Notes under the pieces: generated by a model
Seen by the model: the letters and a program-made list of their open reading frames with translations, nothing else
Databases searched by the model: none
Told to the model about the DNA's origin: nothing
In this document: positions 54,286 through 63,364 of the stretch, in pieces
Position numbering within the stretch: position 1 is the stretch's first letter
Layout: every line of letters begins with the position of its first letter
Made by a program: the position numbers and the translations under genes
Assembly: GCA_025965155.1 (NCBI GenBank)
Contig: JAOPXN010000117.1
Location: 1 to 63,364 of the forward strand
Direction: 5' to 3'
Length of the DNA stretch: 63,364 nucleotides
Origin: Propionibacteriaceae bacterium
Lineage (GTDB): Bacteria > Actinomycetota > Actinomycetes > Propionibacteriales > Propionibacteriaceae

Positions 54286-55491
54286 TCAGCCGCCTGACTG
54301 CTTGCGCCTCAGCGCTTCGTCCCAGCTATAGGCATAGCTGCCGTCGTCGCAGGCAAGACCGCCTTCGCCGATTTCCAGCGGTCGGAACGTATCGACCATC
54401 ACGGCCAGCTCGTCGAAGTACTCACGCCCAAGGGACGCCTCCGCGGCGCCCGGCTGCGGACCGTGCGAGTGTCCACCCGGGTGCAGTGTGACGGACCCCA
54501 GCTCGATGCCGGATCCCTTGCGCGCCTCGTAGTCCCCGCCGCAGTAGAACATCACCTCGTCGGAGTCCACATTCGAGTGGTAGTACGGAACCGGCACGGC
54601 GAGCGGGTGATAGTCGACCTTGCGCGGAACGAAGTTGCAGACGACGAAGTTGGTCCCCTCGAACACCTGGTGGGCCGGCGGCGGCTGGTGCACCCGGCCG
54701 GTGATCGGCTCGAAGTCGCCCACGTTGAACCGGTACGGATACAGGCAGCCATCCCAACCGACCACATCGAACGGTGAGCTCGTCGCCGTTACCACCGTGC
54801 CTACAATCCCGCTGTGCCCCCGGTGCTTGGTGTAGATCTCCAGATCGACGCCGTCCTCGAGCAGCGGCTCGGTCGGACCGTGCAGGTCTCGTTCGCAGTA
54901 CGGGCTGTGCTCAAGCAGCTGGCCGAAGCGGGACAGGTAACGCTTAGCAGGGGTGATGTGGGAGTTGGCTTCGATGGCGTACGCCGCCACGCGGCCGTCC
55001 GGTATCCACCGATGCACGGTTGCTCGGGGAATGATCAGATAGTCACGGTCGACGAAGTCGATGACGCCGAACACCGTCTCGAGCCGACCGTGCCCTGACT
55101 CCACGTACACGCACTCGTCGCCTACCGCGTTGCGGTACAGCGAGGAGGGCCGGGACCCGACTGCATAGCTGATCCGCACGTCGGCATTTCCTAGCACCAG
55201 CCGGCGACCGGTGACGAGGTCGATATCGCCGGGGTCCGTCCCCTTGAACAGGTCGGGCAGCCTCAGGTGCAGCGGGCGAAGCGGACGGTTCTGCGTGGTG
55301 GTCTGGTCGAGCAGCTCCCAGACACGGGCGGCAGACATGGCCGAAGGAATTCCGCGGTGGTAGAGCAGTGCCGAGTCAGAGAAGAACCCCTCCTCGCCCA
55401 TCAGCTCCTCCGCGTAGAGGGTGCCGTCCGGCTGCCTGAACTGGGTGTGACGCTTTGGTGGAATCTGTCCGACCCTGCGGTAGAAGGCCAT
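54286..55491 (-). CDS. hmgA: Homogentisate 1,2-dioxygenase
   Basis: 401 aa, ring cleavage of homogentisate to maleylacetoacetate (tyrosine catabolism). Fe(II) ligand region and landmarks: PPAHQVFEGTNFVVCNFVPRK, YYHSNVDSDEVMFYCGG and LHPGGHSHGPQPG. The N-terminus (MAFYRRVGQIPPKRHTQF) is typical. Other steps (hppD, fahA) lie 2-5 kb away but not in the same operon. Confidence 0.93.
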   Translation of the reverse strand: MAFYRRVGQIPPKRHTQFRQPDGTLYAEELMGEEGFFSDSALLYHRGIPSAMSAARVWELLDQTTTQNRPLRPLHLRLPDLFKGTDPGDIDLVTGRRLVLGNADVRISYAVGSRPSSLYRNAVGDECVYVESGHGRLETVFGVIDFVDRDYLIIPRATVHRWIPDGRVAAYAIEANSHITPAKRYLSRFGQLLEHSPYCERDLHGPTEPLLEDGVDLEIYTKHRGHSGIVGTVVTATSSPFDVVGWDGCLYPYRFNVGDFEPITGRVHQPPPAHQVFEGTNFVVCNFVPRKVDYHPLAVPVPYYHSNVDSDEVMFYCGGDYEARKGSGIELGSVTLHPGGHSHGPQPGAAEASLGREYFDELAVMVDTFRPLEIGEGGLACDDGSYAYSWDEALRRKQSGG

Positions 55492-55574
55492 GCCGTCAGG
55501 CTAGCCCCGATCTCGGTCCCGAGAGTGCCGGATCAGCCGCAGATCTGGGGCGGAGACGAGCCGTCACGCAGGTA

Positions 55575-55604
55575 GCGGGGCCGTTGCGAATGCAACGACC
55601 CCGC
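55575..55604. other. Stem-loop upstream of hmgA
   Basis: GCGGGGCCGTTGC and GCAACGACCCCGC pair with 12 bp and one mismatch around the loop GAAT. It lies 84 bp upstream of the hmgA start and downstream of the YjbR-like gene on the minus strand, so it could end that transcript. Confidence 0.4.
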
Positions 55605-55740
55605 CGACCCTGGCGTTAAGGTCCGATCCCCCGACCGTCTGACCTCTACCCCGGCGAAAGAAGCTTCTGAGAAATACGGTACGCACCTTTGGGAGACGTT
55701 GCGATGGAAACGGCGGAGGAAGCCCAGCGATGGCATACAT

Positions 55741-55752
55741 AGGACATGTCCT
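55741..55752. promoter_or_regulatory. 12-bp palindrome, possible operator
   Basis: AGGACATGTCCT is a perfect palindrome about 250 bp upstream of hmgA. It could be a regulator site for hmgA; nothing else supports this. Confidence 0.2.
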
Positions 55753-55808
55753 CAACAGGACGCAGACTTTCCTTCCCAGAACGGCCTGCCCTCTATACAG
55801 TGGCCCTG

Positions 55809-55888
55809 CGCGCCACCGGGCTGAACCCCCGAGCAGCCTTGGCGCGTGGTGATGCCGGCGGGGGAGAACCCCCGAGCTTCCTCGCCGG
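55809..55888 (+). repeat. Tandem stem-loop elements, copies A and B (loop AACCCCCGAG)
   Basis: Copy A (55809-55846): outer stem CGCGCCA/TGGCGCG, inner stem GGGCTG/CAGCCT. Copy B (55855-55888): outer stem CCGGCG/CGCCGG, inner stem GGGGAG/CTTCCT. Both carry the same 10-nt loop and are separated by 8 nt. Inner-stem positions covary with copy C at 32944. The G-U wobble in copy B forms only on the plus strand. They are antisense to the YjbR-hmgA direction. Confidence 0.6.
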
Positions 55889-55892
55889 TACC

Positions 55893-56306
55893 TCACCGAG
55901 TTGCTGACCGAGCCGTTTCAGGGCCGCCAGAGTCCAGCCGACGGACCAGGGTCACCGGGGCAACGCAGCGGTAGGCCTCCTCCACGATCGCGTCCAGCTC
56001 GGCCTGGTCGGACCCGAGGAGCAGCACTCCGAGCCAGCCCCGGTGACCGACGTAGGGCGGTAGAAAGAAGCGATCCGGCTCCGCCTCGATCACGTCGGCC
56101 TGAACGCCGACGGGTGCAGCACACCAGATGGCCAGCCGCCCGTCCCCGTGATGGTCGTCCAGGAACATCACGAAGCACTTCTTGGCGCGGACGAACCAGG
56201 CGGGACCGCCATGGCTTGGCCGCTCCGATACCTCGGGCAGGCCGGCCACCGCTGAGCGCAGCATGGCCAGGGTGTCCTCCACCTGTCTCGCTGTGTACCC
56301 GGCCAT
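55893..56306 (-). CDS. MmcQ/YjbR-family protein
   Basis: 137 aa. CyaY-like alpha/beta fold with the family landmarks SERPSHGGPAWFVRAKKCFVMF, then PPYVGHRGWLGVLL. Often annotated as DNA-binding without clear proof. It ends five bases after the stem-loop pair on the opposite strand. Confidence 0.82.
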   Translation of the reverse strand: MAGYTARQVEDTLAMLRSAVAGLPEVSERPSHGGPAWFVRAKKCFVMFLDDHHGDGRLAIWCAAPVGVQADVIEAEPDRFFLPPYVGHRGWLGVLLLGSDQAELDAIVEEAYRCVAPVTLVRRLDSGGPETARSATR

Positions 56307-56335
56307 GCCTGATTGTCGCGCGTTAGCCTGCCGGT

Positions 56336-57136
56336 GTGAGCGTGTTCGACTTGTTGGTCAATGACGCCGCCTTGGATGGGCGGGCGTCAGCGGTGGAGGC
56401 CGCCGTGCGCAGGCACCTGAGCCACCGGGGCTCCTCCGATCTGGTGCGATCCCTGCAGGTGCCCGATCACCGGCTCGGCGAGATTGGCCGCACGGTTGCG
56501 CCAGAGACGGTCCGAGCTCACGTCGTGAACACGACCGGCGCCGGCGGGCTGGTCTCCCTGGGTGGCCGGACCGTCCACGGTGTGCAGGTGATCTCGGCGG
56601 AGTCCGGGCTCAGAGACCTCGACGACCTCGTCGGCAACGCCGTGCGGGTGATCGCCGCGGCTGCCGAGCTCGAGGACGAGGTGGAGGTCTACGTCGGGCT
56701 GCCCCCGGTGCCCGGCTGGCAGCGGGCAGCGGAGGCGGTCGAGGCGGCCGGGTTGTATGGGTCGCTGGGCACCGACCCGGCGTCCGACCCTTCGGCACTC
56801 GGCCTCGCCGGACAGGTCAGCGCGCTGGTCGAGCTCGACCTGCCCTTCGCCGTCGCGGCGGCCGATTTTCGGGCCACGCCCACCGTGGTCGACGGCGTGC
56901 TTCGCCAGCACGGGGTGCTGAACCTGCTGCTGGCCGTCGATGCCCTGATCGACGAAGCGGACCTCGACCGGGCGGCATGCATCCTGATGGAGACCGATCC
57001 GACTGCGCTGGCATCGGTCTTCGGCTGGGACGACGCCCGGGCGGTCCGGGTGCGGCGGCGGATCCGTGCCGTCGGCGTCTGGGATGTGACCGCACTGACG
57101 GACGAGCTGACGTCCTTGGAGTCAGGTCGGGCCTAG
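56336..57136 (+). CDS. Conserved-looking protein upstream of fahA, unknown function
   Basis: 266 aa. I do not recognise the family. The sequence alternates strand-like and helix-like segments (VRAHVVNTTGAGGLVSLGG, VQVISAESGLRDLDDLVGNA, VEVYVGLPPVPGWQRAAEAV), suggesting a TIM-barrel or alpha/beta fold without a clear catalytic motif. It ends exactly where fahA begins (stop 57134-57136, ATG 57137), so the two are co-translated. A role in tyrosine catabolism is possible; the maleylacetoacetate isomerase is otherwise missing here. Confidence 0.7.
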   Translation: MSVFDLLVNDAALDGRASAVEAAVRRHLSHRGSSDLVRSLQVPDHRLGEIGRTVAPETVRAHVVNTTGAGGLVSLGGRTVHGVQVISAESGLRDLDDLVGNAVRVIAAAAELEDEVEVYVGLPPVPGWQRAAEAVEAAGLYGSLGTDPASDPSALGLAGQVSALVELDLPFAVAAADFRATPTVVDGVLRQHGVLNLLLAVDALIDEADLDRAACILMETDPTALASVFGWDDARAVRVRRRIRAVGVWDVTALTDELTSLESGRA

Positions 57137-58342
57137 ATGAGCTCCCCGCCGTTGGCCCCACCCCCCCAGTGGCCGGGCTCGCCAGGACCTTTTGGAACAA
57201 CCGAGCTGCCGTACGGGGTGTTCCGGCCGGCCGGAGGGGAGGCCCGGGTGGGGGTAGCCGTCGGGAACCAGGTGCTGGATCTGGCCGCGCTGGCCGTGGC
57301 GGACGGGACCGATCCGACGATCTTCAGGCAGCCGTCGCTGAACGCGTTTCTTGCCCAGGGCCGGACGGCCTGGGACAGCCTTCGGCGCCGGCTGCAGCTG
57401 CTGCTGGCCAACGCGGCGGAGCGAGGGGAACCCGCACCGCATCTGCACCGGCTCGACCGGGTACGCCTGCAGCTGCCGATCGAGGTGGCGGACTACGTCG
57501 ACTTCTACGCCAGCGAGCACCACGCCACCAACGTCGGCTGGATCTTCCGACCAGGCGCCGACCCGTTGACGCCGAACTGGAAGCACCTTCCCCTGGGCTA
57601 TCACGGACGCGCCGGAACTGTCGTGGTCTCCGGCACCGAGGTTGTCCGTCCGCACGGACAGCGGCTCCCCGATGACGGCCGGACCCCGGTCTTTGCCGCC
57701 ACAGAGAAGCTCGACTTCGAAGCCGAGCTGGGCTGGGTCGTCGGCGTCGGCTCCGCGCCAGGCAGCACGGTCGGGGTCGACGACTTCGCCGACCACGTCT
57801 TCGGCGTCGTGATCTTGAACGACTGGTCGGCCCGCGACATCCAGGCCTGGGAGTACGTCCCGCTCGGCCCCATGCTGGGGAAGAGCTTTGCCACCTCCAT
57901 CTCCGCCTGGGTGCTGCCGCTGGCCGCACTCGAGCTGTCCGAGGTCGACCCGCCACCCCAGCAGCCGGAGCTGCTGAGGTACCTGCAGGGCTCGGCGCCC
58001 GGCTACGCCATCGACATCGAGGTGTCGATCAACGGTGAGGTGGTCAGCCGCTGCCCGTACGGATCGATGTACTACTCCCCCGCCCAGCTGCTGGCCCATC
58101 TGACCGTCAACGGGGCCCGGCTGCGGACCGGTGACCTGATCGGGTCGGGCACGGTCTCCGGGCCCGAACCCGGTCAGCGCGGCAGCCTGCTGGAGCTGAG
58201 CTGGAACGGGACCCGCCCACTGCTGGTGGGCGGCGATACGCGCACCTTTCTGCGGGACGGTGACGAGGTGGTGATGCGAGCCCGCACCAGCGCCGGACAG
58301 CGGCTGGGCGAGGTGAGCGGGTCAGTCCAGCCGGCCCGCTGA
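57137..58342 (+). CDS. fahA: Fumarylacetoacetase
   Basis: 401 aa, final step of tyrosine catabolism, giving fumarate and acetoacetate. Landmarks: DYVDFYASEHHATNVGWIFR, the Gly-His region WKHLPLGYHGRAGTVVVSG, the metal Glu/Asp cluster DFEAELGWVVGVG and VILNDWSARDIQAWEYVPLG, and NGEVVSRCPYGSMYYSPAQ. The start directly abuts the unknown gene upstream. Confidence 0.95.
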   Translation: MSSPPLAPPPQWPGSPGPFGTTELPYGVFRPAGGEARVGVAVGNQVLDLAALAVADGTDPTIFRQPSLNAFLAQGRTAWDSLRRRLQLLLANAAERGEPAPHLHRLDRVRLQLPIEVADYVDFYASEHHATNVGWIFRPGADPLTPNWKHLPLGYHGRAGTVVVSGTEVVRPHGQRLPDDGRTPVFAATEKLDFEAELGWVVGVGSAPGSTVGVDDFADHVFGVVILNDWSARDIQAWEYVPLGPMLGKSFATSISAWVLPLAALELSEVDPPPQQPELLRYLQGSAPGYAIDIEVSINGEVVSRCPYGSMYYSPAQLLAHLTVNGARLRTGDLIGSGTVSGPEPGQRGSLLELSWNGTRPLLVGGDTRTFLRDGDEVVMRARTSAGQRLGEVSGSVQPAR

Positions 58343-58392
58343 GTCACCCCCCGCTCGGGTCGGCCCTCGGCTGGCGCCAGGATTGGGACCCG

Positions 58393-59268
58393 TCAGCGGA
58401 TCTTGACGACCTGGGTCTTGGCAACGATGTCGTGCACCGCCTGCCGCCGCGGATGCCAGAGCGGAAACAGCACATCCAGCACCCGGAACAGAACCAGATA
58501 GCTGATCGCCCCGGGTGCCACCCAGATCGCCGCCCGGACCAGGGCGGTCGCCCAGCTCAGCCGGCCGCGGTACTGCCCCTGCTCCACCGGCACGACGCGC
58601 AGACCGCAGATCATCTTTCCCGGCGTCGCCCCGGAGAAGCGGAGGAACAGGCTGTGATACACCATCCCGACTGTCAAGGCGATGAGCACCAGCATGAGCT
58701 GGTCGGTGGCGGACAGGAACTGGTTGATGGGCGGTACGGCGGGCGTCGGCTCGCCAGCCCTGGCGGCGCGCAGCGTCTCGGCGAGGACGGCGGACATCGC
58801 ATTGACCACCTTGGCGTAGATCGGGATGCTCGGCACGGCGGCAACCAGCCACACCAGCATCGCGTCGAGGATGACTGCGAGGACCCGCCACCACCAGCCG
58901 GCCAGCGGCACGCCGTCAGCGGTAAGCGCAGTGTTCGCCGGCCGGCCTGCACCCGCGAGCCCCCAGGGCTGCGGGGAGTGCTGCCCCGGGTAGGGCTGCT
59001 GGTACGGCTGATAAGGCTGCTGGTGCGGCTGCGGCTGCGGCTGATAGGGCTGCTGAGCTTGCGCGCCCGGCGCCGAGGCGGCGCGCCAGTTCTGCGCCCC
59101 GGGATAACCGTGGGCCGGCGGATTTTCCCCTGCACGTGTATTGCGGGACCACTGCCACCCGTCCCAGTAGCGCTCCTGGGAGAGATCGGTCGGGTCGGGA
59201 TACCAACCACTGGGGGCGGCATGACGGCCCGGGGGCACCGGGGGCGAACCTACGGGGATATCACTCAC
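58393..59268 (-). CDS. DUF2510-RDD membrane protein
   Basis: 291 aa. The N-terminus carries a DUF2510 motif (PSGWYPDPTDLSQERYWDGWQW). A Pro/Gln/Tyr-rich linker (QQPYQPYQQPYPGQ) follows. The RDD domain begins at about residue 120, with hydrophobic segments (VLAVILDAMLVWLVAAVPSI, MLVLIALTVGMVYHSLFLRF) and the conserved GATPGKMICGLRVV. A transport or stress role is only a family guess. Confidence 0.85.
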   Translation of the reverse strand: MSDIPVGSPPVPPGRHAAPSGWYPDPTDLSQERYWDGWQWSRNTRAGENPPAHGYPGAQNWRAASAPGAQAQQPYQPQPQPHQQPYQPYQQPYPGQHSPQPWGLAGAGRPANTALTADGVPLAGWWWRVLAVILDAMLVWLVAAVPSIPIYAKVVNAMSAVLAETLRAARAGEPTPAVPPINQFLSATDQLMLVLIALTVGMVYHSLFLRFSGATPGKMICGLRVVPVEQGQYRGRLSWATALVRAAIWVAPGAISYLVLFRVLDVLFPLWHPRRQAVHDIVAKTQVVKIR

Positions 59269-59298
59269 GAGCCCAAGCCTATTAGGCCCACCAGCAGG

Positions 59299-60597
<1,299 letters not shown>

Positions 60598-60642
60598 TTA
60601 TGCTCAATCCTTTCTCCCTAACGGCGGCTGATTCGAGGCACC

Positions 60643-61125
60643 ATGACCAGTGACTCCGCGCAGATCGACGAGCTGGACCGACGACTGCTCACGCTGTTCA
60701 CCGAGCAGCCGAGAATCGGGGTACTGGAGGCCAGTCGCCGGCTGCAGGTGGCTCGAGGCACCGTGCAGGCCAGGGTGGACCGGTTGGAGCGGATCGGGGT
60801 GGTGACCGGGTGGGCGCCCGCCATCTCGGCGTCGGCCCTCGGGTATCTGGTCACCGCCTTTGTCACGTTGGAGATCACCCAGCACTCCGGCCGCGCGGAG
60901 ATCACCGAGCTGCTGCGCGGTATCCCGGAGGTGCTGGAGTGCTGGACCATCACCGGCAGCGGTGACCTGTGGTGTCGGATCGTCGCCCGGTCCAACGGCG
61001 ACCTGCAACGGGTTATCGACCAGATGGTGAGCGACCCCCGCGTCGTCCGCGCCGTCACCTTGATCGGCCTGGCCGAGCAGATTCCGTTCCGTACCGATGC
61101 GCTGGTCCAGGACGCGAGCCGATGA
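60643..61125 (+). CDS. Lrp/AsnC-family regulator
   Basis: 160 aa. The HTH (GVLEASRRLQVARGTVQARV) is followed by the ligand-binding RAM domain (GYLVTAFVTLEITQHSGRAE, CWTITGSGDLWCRIVARSN). Divergent from hppD with a 102-bp gap, so control of tyrosine catabolism is the natural inference. Confidence 0.88.
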   Translation: MTSDSAQIDELDRRLLTLFTEQPRIGVLEASRRLQVARGTVQARVDRLERIGVVTGWAPAISASALGYLVTAFVTLEITQHSGRAEITELLRGIPEVLECWTITGSGDLWCRIVARSNGDLQRVIDQMVSDPRVVRAVTLIGLAEQIPFRTDALVQDASR

Positions 61126-61140
61126 CCGGTCGGTCGTCGC

Positions 61141-61848
61141 CTACACCGGGAAGCTGTGCTCGAGCCTGGCCCACTCCGCGCCCAGTGGAGAGCCGGCTGC
61201 CTCGGTTCCCAGGTAACGGGTCACAGATCCTGCCTGGGACGGCAGCTGAAGCTGCGTGGCGCACCGCTGCACGGCCGCGGCCCCTTGTCCCACCGAGGTG
61301 ATGGTGTCGATGACCCGGTTGGCTCCGAGGATGCCGGGTAGCTCGCGTTGCGGGCGGGTCAGCAGCTGGTCCTCGACGAGGATCTCCTGACCTTGCAGCC
61401 GGATGTCGGTCCGGCTGCGCAGCTGACCACCCGTCTCGTTGAGGCGTCCCAGGACGGTGGTATCCCGAACCAGCGCTGTGGAGCCGGCACCCAGCTCCAC
61501 CCGCAGCCGCCGTTCCACCTCGGCGCCGCCGCTGACGACCAGCGGCTCGCCCCGCCAGAGCAGCGCCGCGGAGTCGGCGATGTTCACGTCGACGCTCCAG
61601 CAGGCGCTACGCCCCCGGCCCGGGTACGCGACAGTGCCGGCCACGTCGAAGAGCTCGAGGACCGACCCTGCCCCGAGCTCGATCTGTATCGCAACTGCGT
61701 CGCCGCCCAGCAACAGGGCACGGGTCGCTATCAGCGCGACCCGACACCGGTCGGCCCCGCTGTAGCAAATCTGCGGTCGGATCAGGCCGGCGCGCACGGT
61801 GCACCGATGGCGCCCACCCGCCTGGTGGACCTGAATGACGGTGGTCAT
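61141..61848 (-). CDS. ureD: Urease accessory protein UreD (UreH)
   Basis: 235 aa, scaffold for urease nickel insertion. Family landmarks: GAGSVLELFDVAGTVAYPG and ALVRDTTVLGRLNETGG, then LLTRPQRELPGILG. Last gene of the minus-strand urease set ureC-ureF-ureG-ureD seen here. Sequence identity to other UreD is low, as usual for this protein. Confidence 0.85.
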   Translation of the reverse strand: MTTVIQVHQAGGRHRCTVRAGLIRPQICYSGADRCRVALIATRALLLGGDAVAIQIELGAGSVLELFDVAGTVAYPGRGRSACWSVDVNIADSAALLWRGEPLVVSGGAEVERRLRVELGAGSTALVRDTTVLGRLNETGGQLRSRTDIRLQGQEILVEDQLLTRPQRELPGILGANRVIDTITSVGQGAAAVQRCATQLQLPSQAGSVTRYLGTEAAGSPLGAEWARLEHSFPV

Positions 61849-61876
61849 GGGCTCCGGGGATCTATGGGTGGTCGGC

Positions 61877-62626
61877 TCAGTGGCTATGCACCGTACCGTC
61901 GCCGTGGGTGTGTGGGGCCATCGGACCGGGATCCTGCGGGTGCAGGCTGCCGGATCGGAAATGGTCCACGGTATGGCTCAGCCAGTGCCGCAGCGCGGCC
62001 ACCGAGCGCGGGTCGGACCTGGAGAGGGCTAGCACCGGCCGGCCGTCGCGGGCTGCCTCGGCGTCACGCACCATCTGGTCGACATCCACTCCCACGTACG
62101 GCGCCAGGTCGGTCTTGTTGACGATCAGCATGTCCGCCCGGGCGATCCCCGGACCGCCCTTGCGTGCGACGTCACCGCCGCCGGCGACGTCGAGGACGAA
62201 GAACTGGGCGTCGACCAGTGCAGGCGAGAACGTCGCGGTCAGGTTGTCGCCGCCGGACTCGACCAGGACCAGGTCCAGCGGATCGAAGTCGTGCTCCAGA
62301 TCCTCCACCGCCAACAGGTTCTGGGAGACGTCATCGCGGATGGCCGTGTGCGGACAGGCGCCTGTCTCGACCGCCCTGATCCGTTCCGGCGCGAGTACAC
62401 CGGCCGAACGGAGGAACCGGGCGTCCTCGTCGGTGTAGATGTCGTTCGTGATCACTGCGATGCTGAGCTCACCGGCGAACTCAGCGCAGATCAGTGCGAT
62501 CAAGGAGCTCTTCCCGGTGCCCACCGGGCCGGCAACTCCGAGCCGCAGGGCTCGACGCCCCCTGGCAGGCTGGTTCGCTTCGACTGGCCGGTCAAGCACG
62601 ATAAAGACGCCTCTCTTCGGTTGCAT
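61877..62626 (-). CDS. ureG: Urease accessory GTPase UreG
   Basis: About 249 aa SIMIBI GTPase delivering nickel. P-loop [12 protein letters not shown], the metal CPH motif ([13 protein letters not shown]), Walker-B/G3 [15 protein letters not shown] and base-recognition [12 protein letters not shown]. The C-terminus is His-rich ([12 protein letters not shown]). The ATG at 62626 overlaps ureF by 35 bp. GTG starts further in are possible. Confidence 0.93.
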   Translation of the reverse strand: MQPKRGVFIVLDRPVEANQPARGRRALRLGVAGPVGTGKSSLIALICAEFAGELSIAVITNDIYTDEDARFLRSAGVLAPERIRAVETGACPHTAIRDDVSQNLLAVEDLEHDFDPLDLVLVESGGDNLTATFSPALVDAQFFVLDVAGGGDVARKGGPGIARADMLIVNKTDLAPYVGVDVDQMVRDAEAARDGRPVLALSRSDPRSVAALRHWLSHTVDHFRSGSLHPQDPGPMAPHTHGDGTVHSH

Positions 62627-63293
62627 GCTGCTGGGCCCACTGCTCCAGCAGCGGGGCACTGTGGGCAGGGATGTCAGCGGGAGTACACGCGTTGCTGATG
62701 CGGCGGACCATGCAGTCGACCTCCGCTGCCGCGGCGAGTGACCACTGCACCCCGAGTAGCGGGTCAAAGGGTTCCAGCTTGAGCGCCGCCGCGATCACCA
62801 TCTGAACGTCGTCGAACGCCACGAGCCGGGCGATGTCAGCCGGGCCGAGGCCCGCAGCAGCGGCGGTCGCTCCCATCACGACGGCCCGGCACAGCACCCG
62901 TCCGCCCAGATCGAGGCCCCATACCGCTGCGGCGAGTCGGGCATAGCCTCGGCCGAGGGCGTCCGAGGAGGACCGCATCGCATCCGATGGGGTGCGGGCC
63001 CGCCAGGCACGGTCGACGGATTCGATCGCCGCCGGCCGGGCCGGCACGTTGCTGCCCAGCCAGACTGCCCGGGTAACGACGGCCGTGGCCGCCTCGGTCT
63101 CGGTCACCGTACGCAGCCGGGCGGTGATCAGCTCTGGCACCTGCCGCAGCGGCATTCCGGCTCGGAAGGCCGGCTCGACGCCCGCCGACTGGGTGTGGGC
63201 GCCGGTCGGAAGTCGTCCGTCCGCCAGCACCAGCTGCACATACGACGCGCGGTCGGCCCGGTCTGCATCCGACGTACGGTCAGAACAGCGCAT
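62592..63293 (-). CDS. ureF: Urease accessory protein UreF
   Basis: About 233 aa all-helical protein with [23 protein letters not shown] (a variant of the UreF start), [14 protein letters not shown] and [17 protein letters not shown]. The ATG at 63293 overlaps the ureC stop by 14 bp. It recruits UreG to the urease apoenzyme complex. Confidence 0.85.
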   Translation of the reverse strand: MRCSDRTSDADRADRASYVQLVLADGRLPTGAHTQSAGVEPAFRAGMPLRQVPELITARLRTVTETEAATAVVTRAVWLGSNVPARPAAIESVDRAWRARTPSDAMRSSSDALGRGYARLAAAVWGLDLGGRVLCRAVVMGATAAAAGLGPADIARLVAFDDVQMVIAAALKLEPFDPLLGVQWSLAAAAEVDCMVRRISNACTPADIPAHSAPLLEQWAQQHATEERRLYRA

Positions 63294-63364
63294 ACAGCTG
63301 CCCCAGCGGAACGGTGGCCACCGGGTTGGGCACGATCTCGTCACCGTCGACCTCAATCCGGAAG
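63280..63364 (-). CDS. ureC: Urease alpha subunit, C-terminal end (partial)
   Basis: The minus strand from the window edge reads FRIEVDGDEIVPNPVATVPL, then GQLYALF and stop. This matches the conserved urease alpha tail (PxxVLPLxQxYxLF). Only 27 codons are present; the rest lies beyond the right edge. It identifies the transcription unit as a full urease operon. Confidence 0.85.
   Translation of the reverse strand, partial: FRIEVDGDEIVPNPVATVPLGQLYALF

Noticed and set aside
55564-55896. 110-aa minus-strand frame upstream of hmgA
   Set aside because: Arg/Pro-rich shadow-like composition that covers the stem-loop elements; no ribosome binding site.

Overview
This window is high-GC, gene-dense DNA with GTG and TTG starts and many 4-bp ATGA/GTGA gene overlaps. 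It carries actinobacterial marker sets: the Mec/CysO/CysM cysteine module, clpS followed by a DUF2017 gene, DUF3618, DUF2510-RDD, and sugar ABC importers without a local ATPase. I infer a soil actinobacterium, perhaps Propionibacteriales; the order-level guess is weak.

Region 1 (0-6.3 kb): a secreted Pro-rich protein, an APH-fold protein, an FGGY sugar kinase, a small membrane protein, a manganese catalase and a SnoaL-like protein. Region 2 (6.3-18.8 kb) is a coherent catabolic island. It holds a LacI-type regulator, a nitrilase, a bicupin, a two-domain SnoaL protein, two histidinol-dehydrogenase-family dehydrogenases, an SDR, an HpcH/HpaI aldolase, an alpha/beta hydrolase and an ABC importer (binding protein plus two permeases). 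All four transcription units carry the same ATACGTAT-type palindrome in their promoters, so they look like one regulon. The substrate is unknown.

Region 3 (18.9-23.2 kb): a small Cys/His protein, a DinB protein, and a secretion cluster of two TasA-like proteins around a SipW-type signal peptidase fused to a LamG domain. Region 4 (23.2-35.2 kb) has low coding density, secreted proteins and several broken genes: an amidohydrolase with an in-frame UGA, a frameshifted signal peptide at a tetranucleotide repeat, a histidine-kinase remnant and a frameshifted Ig-like protein. Region 5 (35.3-40.5 kb): a D-2-hydroxyacid dehydrogenase, a DedA protein and a second sugar ABC importer.

Region 6 (40.6-54.1 kb) is housekeeping: GroES, DUF3618, peroxiredoxin, tRNA-Leu, folA-thyA, rdgB-rph-MBL-murI, cysM-cysO-mec, clpS-DUF2017, pncB-pncA, and a TetR/SDR pair around a mirror-symmetric promoter-operator. 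Region 7 (54.2-61.1 kb): tyrosine/homogentisate catabolism (hmgA, fahA, hppD, an AsnC regulator). Region 8 (61.1 kb to the end): urease genes ureD, ureG, ureF and the 3' end of ureC.

The most unusual non-coding signal is a stem-loop family with an invariant 10-nt apical loop (AACCCCCGAG) on covarying stems. Two copies are in tandem at 55.8 kb and one is at 32.9 kb on the other strand. A second family of alternating short repeats flanks clpS-DUF2017.
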